This document shows positions 42,390 through 51,479 of a DNA stretch of 64,000 nucleotides, in pieces (position 1 is the stretch's first letter; every line of letters starts with the position of its first letter). The position numbers and the translations under genes are program-made. This DNA is from Caballeronia udeis (lineage in GTDB: Bacteria; Pseudomonadota; Gammaproteobacteria; Burkholderiales; Burkholderiaceae), in the NCBI RefSeq assembly GCF_001544555.2, contig NZ_FCOK02000031.1:1-64000 (forward strand), given 5' to 3'. The notes beneath the pieces were generated by a model that made no database searches, was not told the origin of the DNA, and worked only from the letters and a program-made list of their open reading frames with translations.

Positions 42390-43424
42390 TCAGACGGGTT
42401 GCGCCGTGTCGCTGCCAAGCGTTGTTGAGCCAGCGGACCCCTTGGCGCCGGACTGAGCCTGCGCAATCTGATTGGCGGCGCGTGCATGAAGCGGATGCAA
42501 TGCCGGTGCAACCGGTTGCACGCCATGCCGTACCAGCCATTCCGAATAACCGCGCACGAGAAAACCGCCGTTGCGCTGCAGATACGCGTCGCGATGCCCA
42601 TGATAAACGCGCTCCAGCGCGAACCACGGCACGCTCGGCAGGTCATGATGAACCGCGTGGAAGTTGTTGTTGAGGAACAGGAGACGCCAGACCCAGGATG
42701 CTTCGTTGATGACCGTGCGTTCGGGGATGTTATCCGCGGCGCGATGTTCCTGGAACGAACGGACCGCGCTCAGCGCAAGCGCCGGATATCCAACGCCGAA
42801 TATGAACAGCGCGGGACTGATGCCGCATCGGTGCGCAAGCCACGTTGCGAGCAGTCCGAGCAGGGCGAGATGCAAGGCCCACGCGCCTGCAATACGCCCA
42901 TTGCCCCGTGCAATCCGGGTGAGCGCCGACACGATCGCTTTCGCGATGGAAAACCACGGGCCGAGCACAATGCGCCCGAAGAACGTGTTGCGGATGACCA
43001 GCAGGAACCGCAAGGCCGGACCTGCTCCGCGCCAGCGCTCTGCGGAGACGAAATAGCTTTCCGGATCGAGATCGGGATCGGTGAGATGAGCGTCGTTATG
43101 GTGACGCAGATGTGACTCGCGATAGACCGCGTAAGGGAACCAGACCGCGAGCGGAGCGACGCCGAACAGCGCGTTCAACAAGGGAAAGCGTGTCGGATGA
43201 CCATGCAGGAGTTCATGCTGCAACGATAAATGCAGGCAAGACAACACGGCGAGGATGCTGATCGCCAGCGGCATTCCTATCGTTCGCGCGTGAAGTGCCG
43301 TTGTGAACCAGCCGCCATACACGGCCACGATCAGAAGCCAGGTGGGCCACTCGCTGCGCCAGCGCCAGGACGCGCGTAGCTGTTGAATCCGATGGCGTTG
43401 AGCATCGTCTATGTAAAGGCTCAT
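42390..43424 (-). CDS. Fatty-acid desaturase (membrane di-iron type)
   Basis: This 344-residue membrane protein has the three histidine boxes of acyl desaturases and hydroxylases: HELLHGH (about residue 90), HLRHHND (about 126) and NNNFHAVHHD (about 272). Hydrophobic segments lie near residues 25-45, 50-70, 85-100 and 175-215. It inserts a double bond or oxidises a lipid chain using O2 and external electrons. ATG 43424 starts a typical N-terminus. A Ser/Ala-rich tail after residue 320 is outside the domain. Substrate and position of desaturation are not predictable. Confidence 0.85.
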   Translation of the reverse strand: MSLYIDDAQRHRIQQLRASWRWRSEWPTWLLIVAVYGGWFTTALHARTIGMPLAISILAVLSCLHLSLQHELLHGHPTRFPLLNALFGVAPLAVWFPYAVYRESHLRHHNDAHLTDPDLDPESYFVSAERWRGAGPALRFLLVIRNTFFGRIVLGPWFSIAKAIVSALTRIARGNGRIAGAWALHLALLGLLATWLAHRCGISPALFIFGVGYPALALSAVRSFQEHRAADNIPERTVINEASWVWRLLFLNNNFHAVHHDLPSVPWFALERVYHGHRDAYLQRNGGFLVRGYSEWLVRHGVQPVAPALHPLHARAANQIAQAQSGAKGSAGSTTLGSDTAQPV

Positions 43425-43773
43425 GGCAATTCAGTGACGGAACGAGCCACGATCTTAGCGGCGCTTCGCCTGCGCCCAAACCAAGCATTCCCGCTAAGCT
43501 TGTTCCCGTGTGAAGAATCGGGGCTTGAGTGGTCCCGCAACGGGAATCAGCGCCGCAAAGCGCGCCGGAGATTGAATGACGCTCATTGAATGGGATGAAA
43601 CAGAGGGCGACGGGAGCACGGCGTTCCGCGCAATCGTGCTTGTTGACCGAATTACGCTTGACCGCCTGAACCTGCGAACGCACAAACGACAGACATGCTT
43701 AAAACACGACATCCGGCGGCCTGAAAGCCGCGGTCGATTACGCGCGTGATGCGCGATGGCGAAAGCGCCGTAG
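43425..43773. other. Intergenic region with an inverted repeat
   Basis: This region lies upstream of the desaturase gene and downstream of a small minus-strand gene. GGCGAAAGCG (43756-43765) and CGCTTTCGCC (43778-43787) form a perfect ten-base stem, extendable to 15 with one mismatch. It spans the stop codon of the 43774 gene and lacks a T tract. The arginine-rich frame 43494-43874 on the minus strand crosses this hairpin and has no family features. Confidence 0.5.
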
Positions 43774-44082
43774 TTACGCCGCTTTCGCCCAAAGCCTGTT
43801 GGTCGTTCTTTTGCGCCCTGAGCTGGGGTCGTCCTGAGGTTGAGAGAGGGATTCCAGCACTTTGCGCAATGCATCTACGCGCCGCCGTTGCGCGGGCACC
43901 AGTACGTAGCCGGAGCAGACTGCGGTCAGGCGTTCATGCCAATACTCGACGTTAAGCGCGCCAGCCGGCTTCTGACTCATCGCCCGCAACTGGCCTATTG
44001 CCCGTTCGATGTGTTGAAGCTCTGCGTCGGCCTGTGTCGACGTTCGTGGACCTTCTGACGTCGGACATCTTTTGGCTTTCAT
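43774..44082 (-). CDS. Conserved hypothetical protein
   Basis: This 102-residue soluble, basic protein is predicted mostly helical (ADAELQHIERAIGQLRAM, YWHERLTAVCSGYVLVPAQ, RRRVDALRKVLESL) and has a polar tail. ATG 44082 is chosen over 44106 because the helical part begins after it. Regular amphipathic helices and codon use support coding. I do not recognise the family. It stands alone between non-coding stretches. Confidence 0.55.
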   Translation of the reverse strand: MKAKRCPTSEGPRTSTQADAELQHIERAIGQLRAMSQKPAGALNVEYWHERLTAVCSGYVLVPAQRRRVDALRKVLESLSQPQDDPSSGRKRTTNRLWAKAA

Positions 44083-44498
44083 CTGCGCCCCCATTCTTGC
44101 CGGCAAGCTTCTGAACGCATGTCGATTCTGTCGATGACTGCTGCGTCCATTGCTGCATCTGGCTATTCCCCATCGCCCGCGCGTTTATGTATGCGTCCGG
44201 CGTCCCCGGTTTGATTCGACCGTTGATGCATAGTCGCAAGGGCGGGACACACGCACCGTCTGAAATCGCACATTGAAGGCGCCGGGTGCCCGGCTAATCG
44301 GGCGATGCAAACGTTTTCTGTGTGCTGGGATACGAAGTAAGCGCGCCGAACAACGCTAATGTCCGGCGGAACGATGCTTGAGACGGGGCAGTTGGCGAGA
44401 AAGCAGCTTCCGGGAAGGTCGCTTCCAACAATGCTGGTTTCAACAACGCAGGGACATGCACCACGCGCAAGACATCAAGCGACGCGATTAAAAGCAGG
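44083..44498. other. Intergenic stretch, nothing recognised
   Basis: These 416 bases between two small minus-strand genes contain overlapping short frames on both strands (for example 43952-44239) with no family features. No terminator, repeat or promoter element was convincing. Confidence 0.35.
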
Positions 44499-44777
44499 TC
44501 ACTCGTCTGTGGGCGTCTTCAGCTTGCCGCTGCGTTTGATCTGTTCGTCCATGGCCAGGTCGAGCTTGCTTACGCGTCGCGGTTTCTCGGGCTTGAGTCC
44601 GTTCACGAAGGCCACGAAATCGTCCATGGTCTGCGGCGGGGACAGCTTCTGTTCACCGCTTGCCGCCCGGTCGACGAGATAAAACAAGCCGCCGCTCAGG
44701 CTCACGGCTGCATAGTGCGGATTGCCGGAGCGCGTCTTGAGACGCTCTACCGCGTTGATGGCTTTAGTCGAGCGCAC
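44499..44777 (-). CDS. Conserved hypothetical protein
   Basis: This 92-residue soluble protein contains NAVERLKTRSGNPHYAAVSL and SGGLFYLVDRAASGEQKLSP, then a basic helix (RRVSKLDLAMDEQIKRSGKL). The pattern suggests a small alpha/beta fold; no signal peptide is present. It starts at ATG 44777. I do not recognise the family. It precedes nothing obvious; the next minus-strand gene upstream is a lipoprotein gene 72 bases away. Confidence 0.6.
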   Translation of the reverse strand: MRSTKAINAVERLKTRSGNPHYAAVSLSGGLFYLVDRAASGEQKLSPPQTMDDFVAFVNGLKPEKPRRVSKLDLAMDEQIKRSGKLKTPTDE

Positions 44778-44849
44778 GATCAGCCCGGTAAAAAAGCACG
44801 CGCGAAGGTGTCAGGAAACAGGTGTCATGGAACACCTTGTGAAGCCCCC

Positions 44850-45182
44850 TCATGGCGCGCATTTCTTGCTCGCGCCTTCGAGCCACAGGTTCGACAGATG
44901 CCGTTCGCCCGGATAAAACCGGTACGATGTTTCGCCGTTATCGAAGCGAACCTTGATCACGTTGGAGTCCCCGAATTCGAGCATCGTGCCCTGGGGAATC
45001 GGTGTTTGCTTGAACGTGGCGTCATGTTTTTTCGCTTCGTCCGTCAGGCACTGCACGATGCTCGCCACCGACGCGTTAGGCGCCGTTTCGACTTCCGGCT
45101 GACCGGCGTCGACGTTATGGAATTGAGCACAGGCTTGCAATAAAAACAACGGAAGCGCGAGCGCGCCGACAATCTTTTTCAT
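44850..45182 (-). CDS. Putative lipoprotein
   Basis: This 110-residue protein has a lipoprotein signal: basic MKK, hydrophobic core VGALALPLFL and lipobox LLQAC with the acylated Cys18. The mature part (ASIVQCLTDEAKKHDATFKQ, RFDNGETSYRFYPGERH) contains two more cysteines that could pair. ATG 45182 follows AAGGACACC. It should sit in the outer membrane or the outer face of the inner membrane. Function unknown. Confidence 0.8.
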   Translation of the reverse strand: MKKIVGALALPLFLLQACAQFHNVDAGQPEVETAPNASVASIVQCLTDEAKKHDATFKQTPIPQGTMLEFGDSNVIKVRFDNGETSYRFYPGERHLSNLWLEGASKKCAP

Positions 45183-45335
45183 GGTGTCCTTAAAGGTTTG
45201 CGACCGGCTTTTCGACGCAGTGTTCGACTAGCGCAATCCCACATTACAGCACAGCGGCCTTACGTTTTCCGTCCGCGCCGACCCTGACCGGGGACGACGA
45301 CGCGAAGGACGAAACGCCGTGGGCGCTGACGCAGA

Positions 45336-47039
45336 TCACGCATCCGGCGGCACGCCGAGAAGCTGCATGGTGCCGCCGACCACGCCCGAAAACACCGGCC
45401 CGGCGACGGTGCCGCCATAGTAGGAGCCGGCCGACGGTTCATCGATCATGACGGCGACTATGACTTGCGGGTCGCTCATCGGCGCCATGCCGACGAACGA
45501 CGCGCGATACTTGTTCGCCGCGTACGTGCGTCCGACCTGCTTGCGCGCGGTGCCGGTCTTCCCGCCCACGCGATACCCATCCACCGCTGCCGCACGTCCC
45601 GTGCCACGGGGTCCCATCGCGAGTTCGAGCATGTCGCGCACAGCCGCCGCCGTCGCGGGTTTCGTGACTTGCACCGGTTCCGGCGTGGCCTGGCCGCGAA
45701 TCAGGGTGGACTGCCGGAATTCACCGTTTCCCGCGTAAGCCGTATAAACCTGTGCAATCTGCAACAGCGACAACGACAACCCATAGCCGTACGCCATGGT
45801 CGCCTGTTCAATCGGCCGCCAGCGTTCGTACGCCCGCAAGCGCCCGGTCGCGGCGCCCGGAAACGTCAGGTCCGGCGCCTGGCCAATGCCGTATTCGCGA
45901 TACTTGTCCCACACCGTTTGCGGGCGAAGCTTGAGCGAGAGCTTCGTCAACGCGATATTGCTCGACATCTGCACGGCTTCTGAGACCGTAATGACGCCGT
46001 GGTTCGACGTATCGTGAATCACGTTCGGCCCGAGTTTGAACGTCCCCGGCGATGTATCAATGCGCGTGTCCGGCCGTACGTAGCCGAGATCGATAGCGAG
46101 CGCCGCCACCAGCGGCTTGATCGTCGAGCCCGGCTCGAAGGTGTCGGTCAGCGCGCGGTTGCGCAACTGTTCGCCGGTCAGCCGCACGCGATCGTTCGGG
46201 TCGAAGGTGGGATAGTTCGCGAGCGCGAGGATCTCGCCGTTCTTCGCGTCGAGCACGACCACGCTGCCAGCACGCGCGCGGTGCTTCGTGATCGCCGCCG
46301 CCAGTTGCGTGTGCGCGAGCTGCTGGATCCGGCGATCGATGGTCAGATGAATGGTCTCGCCATTCTCCGGCAACTCCACTTCGCCGATCTCGGACACCAC
46401 CCGCCCCAGCCGGTCGCGGATCACTTCGCGTTGACCGTGTTCGCCCGTCAGCCGGTCGTTTGCCGCGAGTTCGATGCCTTCCTGGCCCTTGTCCTCGTTG
46501 TCCGTGAAACCGACGATGTGTGCCGCTGATTCCCCTTCGGGATAGAAGCGTTTGGTGTCGGCTATCAGGGTCACGCCCGCCAGGCCGGTTTCCGCGATAC
46601 GGGTGGCCGTATCGGCATCGACCTGCCGTTTCAGCAGCACGAACGAGCGCGCACCGTCGAGGCGGCGCGCGAGCTCCTTTTCGGGCATGTCGATCAGGCG
46701 AGCGATTGCTGGCAAGGTCTCGCGATCAAAGCGCGATGGCGTTGCCCAGATCGCATAGGTCGCAAGACTTACGGCCAGCATTGCGCCGTTGCGGTCGACA
46801 ATGCGCCCGCGTGTTGCGCTGAGCTCCAGCGTGCGTTGATAGCGCTTTTGCCCCTCGCTAATATAAAAGTCCTGGTTCACGACCTGCACCCACAGCGCAC
46901 GCGCGGCGAGCGCTGCGAAGGCGCTGAACATCAGCAGCACGACCAGCGTGGAGCGCCACCGTGGCAGCCGGCTTTCGAGCACGGCGTTTTTCACGGGCGT
47001 CCGATAAGATTCATGGGCTCGCTTGGCGGTTTTACGCAT
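45336..47039 (-). CDS. Penicillin-binding protein 2 / FtsI-like peptidoglycan transpeptidase
   Basis: This 567-residue class-B penicillin-binding protein has one N-terminal membrane anchor (STLVVLLMFSAFAALAARAL, 30-49), a dimerisation domain opening with RGRIVDRNG and a transpeptidase domain with the three active-site motifs: Ser305-x2-Lys308 (PGSTIKP), Ser359-Ser-Asn361 and Lys494-Thr-Gly496. It cross-links septal-type peptidoglycan in the periplasm. It lies outside any division (dcw) cluster, so it is probably an accessory FtsI paralogue. The gene downstream of its start (upstream on the chromosome map) is NAT, ten bases away. Confidence 0.9.
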   Translation of the reverse strand: MRKTAKRAHESYRTPVKNAVLESRLPRWRSTLVVLLMFSAFAALAARALWVQVVNQDFYISEGQKRYQRTLELSATRGRIVDRNGAMLAVSLATYAIWATPSRFDRETLPAIARLIDMPEKELARRLDGARSFVLLKRQVDADTATRIAETGLAGVTLIADTKRFYPEGESAAHIVGFTDNEDKGQEGIELAANDRLTGEHGQREVIRDRLGRVVSEIGEVELPENGETIHLTIDRRIQQLAHTQLAAAITKHRARAGSVVVLDAKNGEILALANYPTFDPNDRVRLTGEQLRNRALTDTFEPGSTIKPLVAALAIDLGYVRPDTRIDTSPGTFKLGPNVIHDTSNHGVITVSEAVQMSSNIALTKLSLKLRPQTVWDKYREYGIGQAPDLTFPGAATGRLRAYERWRPIEQATMAYGYGLSLSLLQIAQVYTAYAGNGEFRQSTLIRGQATPEPVQVTKPATAAAVRDMLELAMGPRGTGRAAAVDGYRVGGKTGTARKQVGRTYAANKYRASFVGMAPMSDPQVIVAVMIDEPSAGSYYGGTVAGPVFSGVVGGTMQLLGVPPDA

Positions 47040-47048
47040 CGGGACGAT

Positions 47049-47897
47049 TCAGGACGTGGTGGACGTGGACAACCGCGCGATACGCTCGAGCAAGGCATCG
47101 GCCTCGTTGCCGGCCAAGGTGAGCCCAAACACGTCTTGCAACACGCTGCGCAGTTCCGCCGGGTTCGCCAGTTCGCGCCTGGATTCCGTCTTGCCACGCT
47201 GGGTCAGGGTCATGTCGTACAAGGTCTGCCGCTCACCCGGCACAACCCGCGCGACGACCAGGTGGTTCACGAAAATCGACTCGGGATACGTCGATACATA
47301 GTGGTTCGCGATGGCGTAGTCGGAGGGAAATTGCGGTTCGAGGTCGAAACGGTAGATTGGCCTCCAGGTATCGCCGAGTTTTACTTGCAGCATGAAATCG
47401 CCGCGCTCGATAAGGTCGAGACGAAACGGCTCGTGTGGCGTCGCCTGTTCGCGGCCTGCGTCGAACAGCAGCGGGGCGCTGAGCGTCATGCTGCCGAAGC
47501 CGACGTCCGCAAGCCAGGTGTCGTCGGGCGTTTCGACCAGCAACATCATGTGGGTGCGTGGCGCCATGGCGGCCGGATCGTTCCACAGCACGCGGGCGGC
47601 GAGGCCCGTGGTCTCGAAGCCGAGCGTGTCGAGCACGGCGCGAAACAGCAGGTTGTGTTCGTAGCAATACCCGCCGCGCCGGGCGCTCACGAGCTTCGCG
47701 AATACGGACGCGAGGCCCAGGCTTGGCGTGCGCCCGAGCAGCGAGTCGAGATTTTCGAACGGGATCGCTTGCGGATGCAGCCTGTGCAGCGCGTGCAGCG
47801 TCTCTGATGTAGCCTGCTGAGACTTGCGATCAGGCGCGATATAGCCGATGCGGTCGAAATAGGCGGCGAGTTGCGCCGGGGAGAGTATCTGATTCAT
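47049..47897 (-). CDS. nat: Arylamine N-acetyltransferase
   Basis: This 282-residue cytoplasmic enzyme has the catalytic triad Cys78 (RRGGYCYEHN), His116 (RTHMML) and Asp131 (ADVGFGS). It transfers acetyl from acetyl-CoA to arylamines, arylhydrazines or hydroxylamines. ATG 47897 is chosen because AGGAG precedes it; the frame extends to 48125 but there encodes WPVS repeats from a tandem repeat. It ends nine bases before the start of the FtsI-like gene on the same strand, so the two are probably co-transcribed. Confidence 0.93.
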   Translation of the reverse strand: MNQILSPAQLAAYFDRIGYIAPDRKSQQATSETLHALHRLHPQAIPFENLDSLLGRTPSLGLASVFAKLVSARRGGYCYEHNLLFRAVLDTLGFETTGLAARVLWNDPAAMAPRTHMMLLVETPDDTWLADVGFGSMTLSAPLLFDAGREQATPHEPFRLDLIERGDFMLQVKLGDTWRPIYRFDLEPQFPSDYAIANHYVSTYPESIFVNHLVVARVVPGERQTLYDMTLTQRGKTESRRELANPAELRSVLQDVFGLTLAGNEADALLERIARLSTSTTS

Positions 47898-48035
47898 GTG
47901 GAACTCCTGCACGGATAATGGAAACGAGGCCGGGCGAGCCGCCGCGAGGTGCCGACATTCTACGGCACCGCCCACTTGCCGATTACATATTGCATACGCT
48001 GCGCATCGGTCCGCACACGTCGGAAAGGCAGAAGC

Positions 48036-48088
48036 AGGCCAGGAAACAGGCCAGGAAACAGGCCAGGAAACAGGCCAGGAAACAGGCC
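48036..48088. repeat. Twelve-base tandem repeat, 4.4 copies
   Basis: AGGCCAGGAAAC is repeated perfectly at 48036, 48048, 48060 and 48072, followed by AGGCC at 48084. The array sits in the 273-base gap between the divergent nat and zwf genes, so it lies in or near both promoters. Copy-number change could alter promoter spacing. Confidence 0.9.
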
Positions 48089-48170
48089 GTTTGGGCGGGA
48101 TTTTGAACTGTGACGCGCCCAACATGGTCTTTAATAGGCAGTGCGTTCAACTCTTCTTTTAAAGAACCCT

Positions 48171-49724
48171 ATGTCGACCTCACTCGCTACCGCAACTTCG
48201 TCCCCGCCGCCCGCGGGCAAGCATCCCGCCCCGCCGTGCACCCTTGTGATCTTCGGTGCAGCCGGGGACCTGACCAAACGGCTGCTGATGCCGGCGCTAT
48301 ACAACCTGTCGTCGGATCGCCTGCTCGACGACACGATGAAGATCATCGGCGTGAATCACGGGGAGCTCGAGACGAGCGCCTGGCGTGACCAGCTGACCGA
48401 CTCGCTGAAAAAATTCGCCGCAGACAAGGCTGGTGCCTTCCACACGTCGCATTTCGACGACAAAGCGTGGAGCTGGGTCGCGGACCGCCTGCAATACGTG
48501 GCCGGCGAATTCGAAACCGACGACGTATTTAACAAGCTGAAGCAGACGTTGGGTGACAACGGAAATGTCATTTTTTATCTCGCCGTCAGTTCGCGCTTCT
48601 TCAAGCCGATTGTCGAGCGGCTTGGCCGAGCGGCATTGCTGAAGGAAAGCGACCAGGGTTTCCGTCGCGTGGTGATCGAAAAGCCGTTCGGGCACGACTA
48701 TGCGTCGGCGAAGGATCTCAACGAGAGCATCCTCAAGTTCGCCGACGAGAACCAGATTTATCGTATAGATCATTTTCTTGGCAAGGACACGGTGCAGAGC
48801 ATCCTCGCGGTGCGCTTCGCGAACGCGTTGTTCGAGCCTATTTTTCGGCGCGAATACATTGATCACGTGCAGATCACGGCGGCGGAAACCATTGGTGTGG
48901 AAGCGCGTGGCGGGTTTTACGAGCAGACGGGCGCGTTCCGCGACATGGTGCCGAACCACCTGTTCCAGTTGCTTGGCATGGTCGCCATGGAACCGCCGAA
49001 TTCATTCGATGCAGAAGCCGTGCGCGACAAGAAGGCGGAAATTTTCGACGCGATCCAGCCGCTGAAACCCAACGACGTCGTGCTCGGGCAGTACGAAAAA
49101 TCCGCGGCCATGGCGGGGTATCGGGAGGAAGCGGATGTCGCGCCGGATAGCCAGACCGAGACATACGCGGCGGCGCGCGTGTTCGTCGAGAACTGGCGCT
49201 GGGCCGGCGTGCCGTTTTATCTGCGAACCGGCAAGCGGATGACGGCGCGGCGCACGGAGATATCGGTGCAACTGAAGGCGGTGCCGTTCCTGCTCTTCCG
49301 TGACACTCCCGTGGACACCCTCGTGCCGAACGTGCTGACCTTGCGCATTGACCCGGAACACGGCACGACCTTCGATTTCAACGTGAAGGTGCCCGGGCCT
49401 GTGATGCAGGTCGGGGCCGTCAAGTCGTCGTTCAAGTACGGCGACTTTTTCGACGAGAAGCCGAACGTGGGTTATGAAACACTGCTGTACGACTGCATGC
49501 TCGGCGACGAAACGCTGTTCCAGCGTGCCGATAGTATTGAAACCAGCTGGGCGGCTGTTGACGCCGTGTTGCATCCCGAAGGCGGCCCGTTGCCGGTACA
49601 TGGCTACACGGCGGGCAGCGCGGGACCGAAAGAAGCTGACGATCTGCTGAAGGCGGACGGCCGCGCCTGGCGCCCGCTGGCAGACGAGCACACGCAAAAA
49701 CCCGATCACGACGACAAGAACTGA
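48171..49724 (+). CDS. zwf: Glucose-6-phosphate 1-dehydrogenase
   Basis: This 517-residue enzyme has the cofactor-binding start TLVIFGAAGDLTKRLLMPAL, the active-site signature YRIDHFLGKDTVQ with His201 and Lys205, EKPFGHDYASA and the C-terminal FRTGKR-like FYLRTGKRM. It oxidises glucose 6-phosphate to 6-phosphogluconolactone, feeding the Entner-Doudoroff and pentose phosphate routes. ATG 48171 is the first sensible start; the frame extends to 48141. It leads an operon with a glucokinase-like ROK kinase ten bases downstream and a phosphatase. Confidence 0.95.
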   Translation: MSTSLATATSSPPPAGKHPAPPCTLVIFGAAGDLTKRLLMPALYNLSSDRLLDDTMKIIGVNHGELETSAWRDQLTDSLKKFAADKAGAFHTSHFDDKAWSWVADRLQYVAGEFETDDVFNKLKQTLGDNGNVIFYLAVSSRFFKPIVERLGRAALLKESDQGFRRVVIEKPFGHDYASAKDLNESILKFADENQIYRIDHFLGKDTVQSILAVRFANALFEPIFRREYIDHVQITAAETIGVEARGGFYEQTGAFRDMVPNHLFQLLGMVAMEPPNSFDAEAVRDKKAEIFDAIQPLKPNDVVLGQYEKSAAMAGYREEADVAPDSQTETYAAARVFVENWRWAGVPFYLRTGKRMTARRTEISVQLKAVPFLLFRDTPVDTLVPNVLTLRIDPEHGTTFDFNVKVPGPVMQVGAVKSSFKYGDFFDEKPNVGYETLLYDCMLGDETLFQRADSIETSWAAVDAVLHPEGGPLPVHGYTAGSAGPKEADDLLKADGRAWRPLADEHTQKPDHDDKN

Positions 49725-49734
49725 GGAGAACCGT

Positions 49735-50601
49735 ATGGGGACAGCAGCACGCAAGGCAGCAGTGAAAAAGACCGCGGCAGGTAAGACAGCGGTGAAAAAG
49801 GCGGTTGCGGGTAAGGCAGCCGCGGTCAAGACAGCCTCGCGCTCGCGCGGGAAAGAACGGATTCTGGCCATTGATGTGGGCGGCACAGGCCTGAAGGCCG
49901 CGATTATCGATGCGCACGGGAAGATGGAAACCGAGCGGCTAAAAGTGGCCACGCCGCATCCGTGTCCGCCGGACGTGTTGGTGCAGAAGCTGGTGGAACT
50001 GGTTCAGCCGCTGTCGACACCGCTGCCGGCCACGCAGATCTCGATTGGCTTTCCGGGCGTAGTGCGGGACAACCACGTGCTGACCGCGCCGAACCTCGGC
50101 AACGAATTCTGGCGCAACGTGCCGCTCGCCCAGATGCTGGCGGAGCACCTGGGGAACCTGCCGGTGCGCATCATCAACGACGCCGAGATGCAGGGGCTTG
50201 CCGCTATCGAAGGGAAAGGCATCGAGTTCGTGCTGACGCTTGGCACGGGCGCCGGCACCGCACTTTTCCGCGATGGCGAACTCATGCCGCATCTCGAGCT
50301 GGCGCATCATCCGGTGAATAAAAACAAGACGTACGATGAATATCTCGGCAATGCGGCGCGTGACAAGGCGGGCAACAAACGCTGGAATCGCCGGGTGGAG
50401 AAGATCATCGGCATCCTGAGTTCGCTGGTGAACTACGACCGTTTGTGGATTGGCGGCGGCAATGCAGCCAATCTGAATTTCGAGTTGCCGGATAACGTGA
50501 AGGTAGTCTCGAACGAGGCGGGCATTGAAGGCGGCGCGCGGCTCTGGCACCCGCGTTCAGTGCGCGAGACGCGGCAATTGCCGCCTGGAGCGTTTGAATG
50601 A
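49735..50601 (+). CDS. ppgK: ROK-family glucokinase, polyphosphate-glucokinase-like, with lysine-rich N-terminal tail
   Basis: This 288-residue protein carries a ROK/actin-type kinase domain from residue 42: LAIDVGGTGLKAAIIDAHG, RIINDAEMQG and LTLGTGAGTALF, close to polyphosphate-dependent glucokinases. It would phosphorylate glucose to glucose 6-phosphate, the substrate of the adjacent zwf product. Residues 1-41 are an Ala/Lys/Val tail with lysines exactly every five residues (7, 12, 17, 22, 27, 32), like histone H1-type tails, and are not part of the kinase fold. The tail might bind polyphosphate or DNA; this is inference. ATG 49735 follows GGAGAA, ten bases after zwf. Confidence 0.83.
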   Translation: MGTAARKAAVKKTAAGKTAVKKAVAGKAAAVKTASRSRGKERILAIDVGGTGLKAAIIDAHGKMETERLKVATPHPCPPDVLVQKLVELVQPLSTPLPATQISIGFPGVVRDNHVLTAPNLGNEFWRNVPLAQMLAEHLGNLPVRIINDAEMQGLAAIEGKGIEFVLTLGTGAGTALFRDGELMPHLELAHHPVNKNKTYDEYLGNAARDKAGNKRWNRRVEKIIGILSSLVNYDRLWIGGGNAANLNFELPDNVKVVSNEAGIEGGARLWHPRSVRETRQLPPGAFE

Positions 50602-51479
50602 CTTCCATCGGTTTGACACTCGGTCCCGGCCATGGCGACCCGGACCAGGCGCTGGCCGCGCTGGCGAAGGTCGAACTCGTGATCTCCGATTGCGACGGCA
50701 CCTTGCTCTACACGGACAAATCGCTCGGTGAGCCTGCGCAGGAGGCGGTGCGCAATCTCACCGCCGCGGGGGTGCGCTTCACGGTGGCGAGCAGCCGGCC
50801 GGGCAAGGGCATGCATTCGATCGTGGAGACGCTCGGGATCAAGGCGCCGTTTGCCGCGTTCAACGGCGGCAAACTGGTGGATCCCGACGGCTGGAAAACC
50901 CTGAACGCCCATTGGCTGCCGCGGGCAGCCGCGCAAACGGCGCTGGAAAGCCTGGAGCGCGACGGGATCGACGCATGGGTGTTTATCGACGACCAGTGGT
51001 ACATCACGAATCCCGGCGGCGACTATGTGCCGCTCGAGCGCCGGACAGTGGGATACGACGCGGTGGTGGTCAAGCGTTTCGAGGATATCGACCTGGACTC
51101 GGTTGAAAAGATCGTGGCGTCGACGAAAGACGCTGCGCTGCTTCAGCGCAAGGAAGCCGAGTTCCAGGACACGCTCAAGGGCCGCGCCATGGCGATGCGC
51201 TCACAAACCTATTATCTCGACATCACCCATCCGCTCGCGAACAAAGGCGAGGGCGTGCGCGAACTGGCGCGGCTGGCGGGCGTTGCGCTGGAAAATGTAG
51301 CGGTGCTGGGCGACATGGGCAACGACGTCGCCATGTTTGATGTGGCGGGTGTATCGATCGTGATGGGGCAGGCGTCAGCAGAGGTTCAATCGCACGCGAC
51401 GTTTGTGTCGGCTACGAACGACAAAGACGGTTTTGCCACTGGCCTCAACGGATTGCTGGCGGCCCGGAAGGGAAAATGA
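50598..51479 (+). CDS. HAD-superfamily Cof-type hydrolase
   Basis: This 293-residue enzyme has HAD motifs DCDGTLL (about 31-37), TVASSRPGKG and the motif 4 region LGDMGNDVAMFDVAG, with a cap domain between, so it belongs to the Cof/IIB type. Such enzymes dephosphorylate sugar phosphates, flavin or pyridoxal phosphate. It overlaps the kinase gene by four bases (ATGA 50598-50601), implying coupled translation, and probably acts on sugar phosphates of the same pathway. The substrate is unproven. Confidence 0.87.
   Translation: MTSIGLTLGPGHGDPDQALAALAKVELVISDCDGTLLYTDKSLGEPAQEAVRNLTAAGVRFTVASSRPGKGMHSIVETLGIKAPFAAFNGGKLVDPDGWKTLNAHWLPRAAAQTALESLERDGIDAWVFIDDQWYITNPGGDYVPLERRTVGYDAVVVKRFEDIDLDSVEKIVASTKDAALLQRKEAEFQDTLKGRAMAMRSQTYYLDITHPLANKGEGVRELARLAGVALENVAVLGDMGNDVAMFDVAGVSIVMGQASAEVQSHATFVSATNDKDGFATGLNGLLAARKGK

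Noticed and set aside
43494..43874. 126-codon minus-strand Arg/Cys-rich frame
   Set aside because: It overlaps the better-supported gene at 43774-44082 and a hairpin, and shows no regular secondary-structure pattern.
46836..47807. 323-codon plus-strand frame
   Set aside because: Antisense to the FtsI-like and N-acetyltransferase genes, both with complete catalytic motifs.
48036..48088. Possible CRISPR array
   Set aside because: The units are only 12 bases and directly adjoining, with no spacers, and no cas genes are present.
47898..48125. N-terminal extension of the arylamine N-acetyltransferase with WPVS repeats
   Set aside because: The repeats come from a 12-base DNA tandem repeat. A good ribosome-binding site and the family-typical start lie at 47897.
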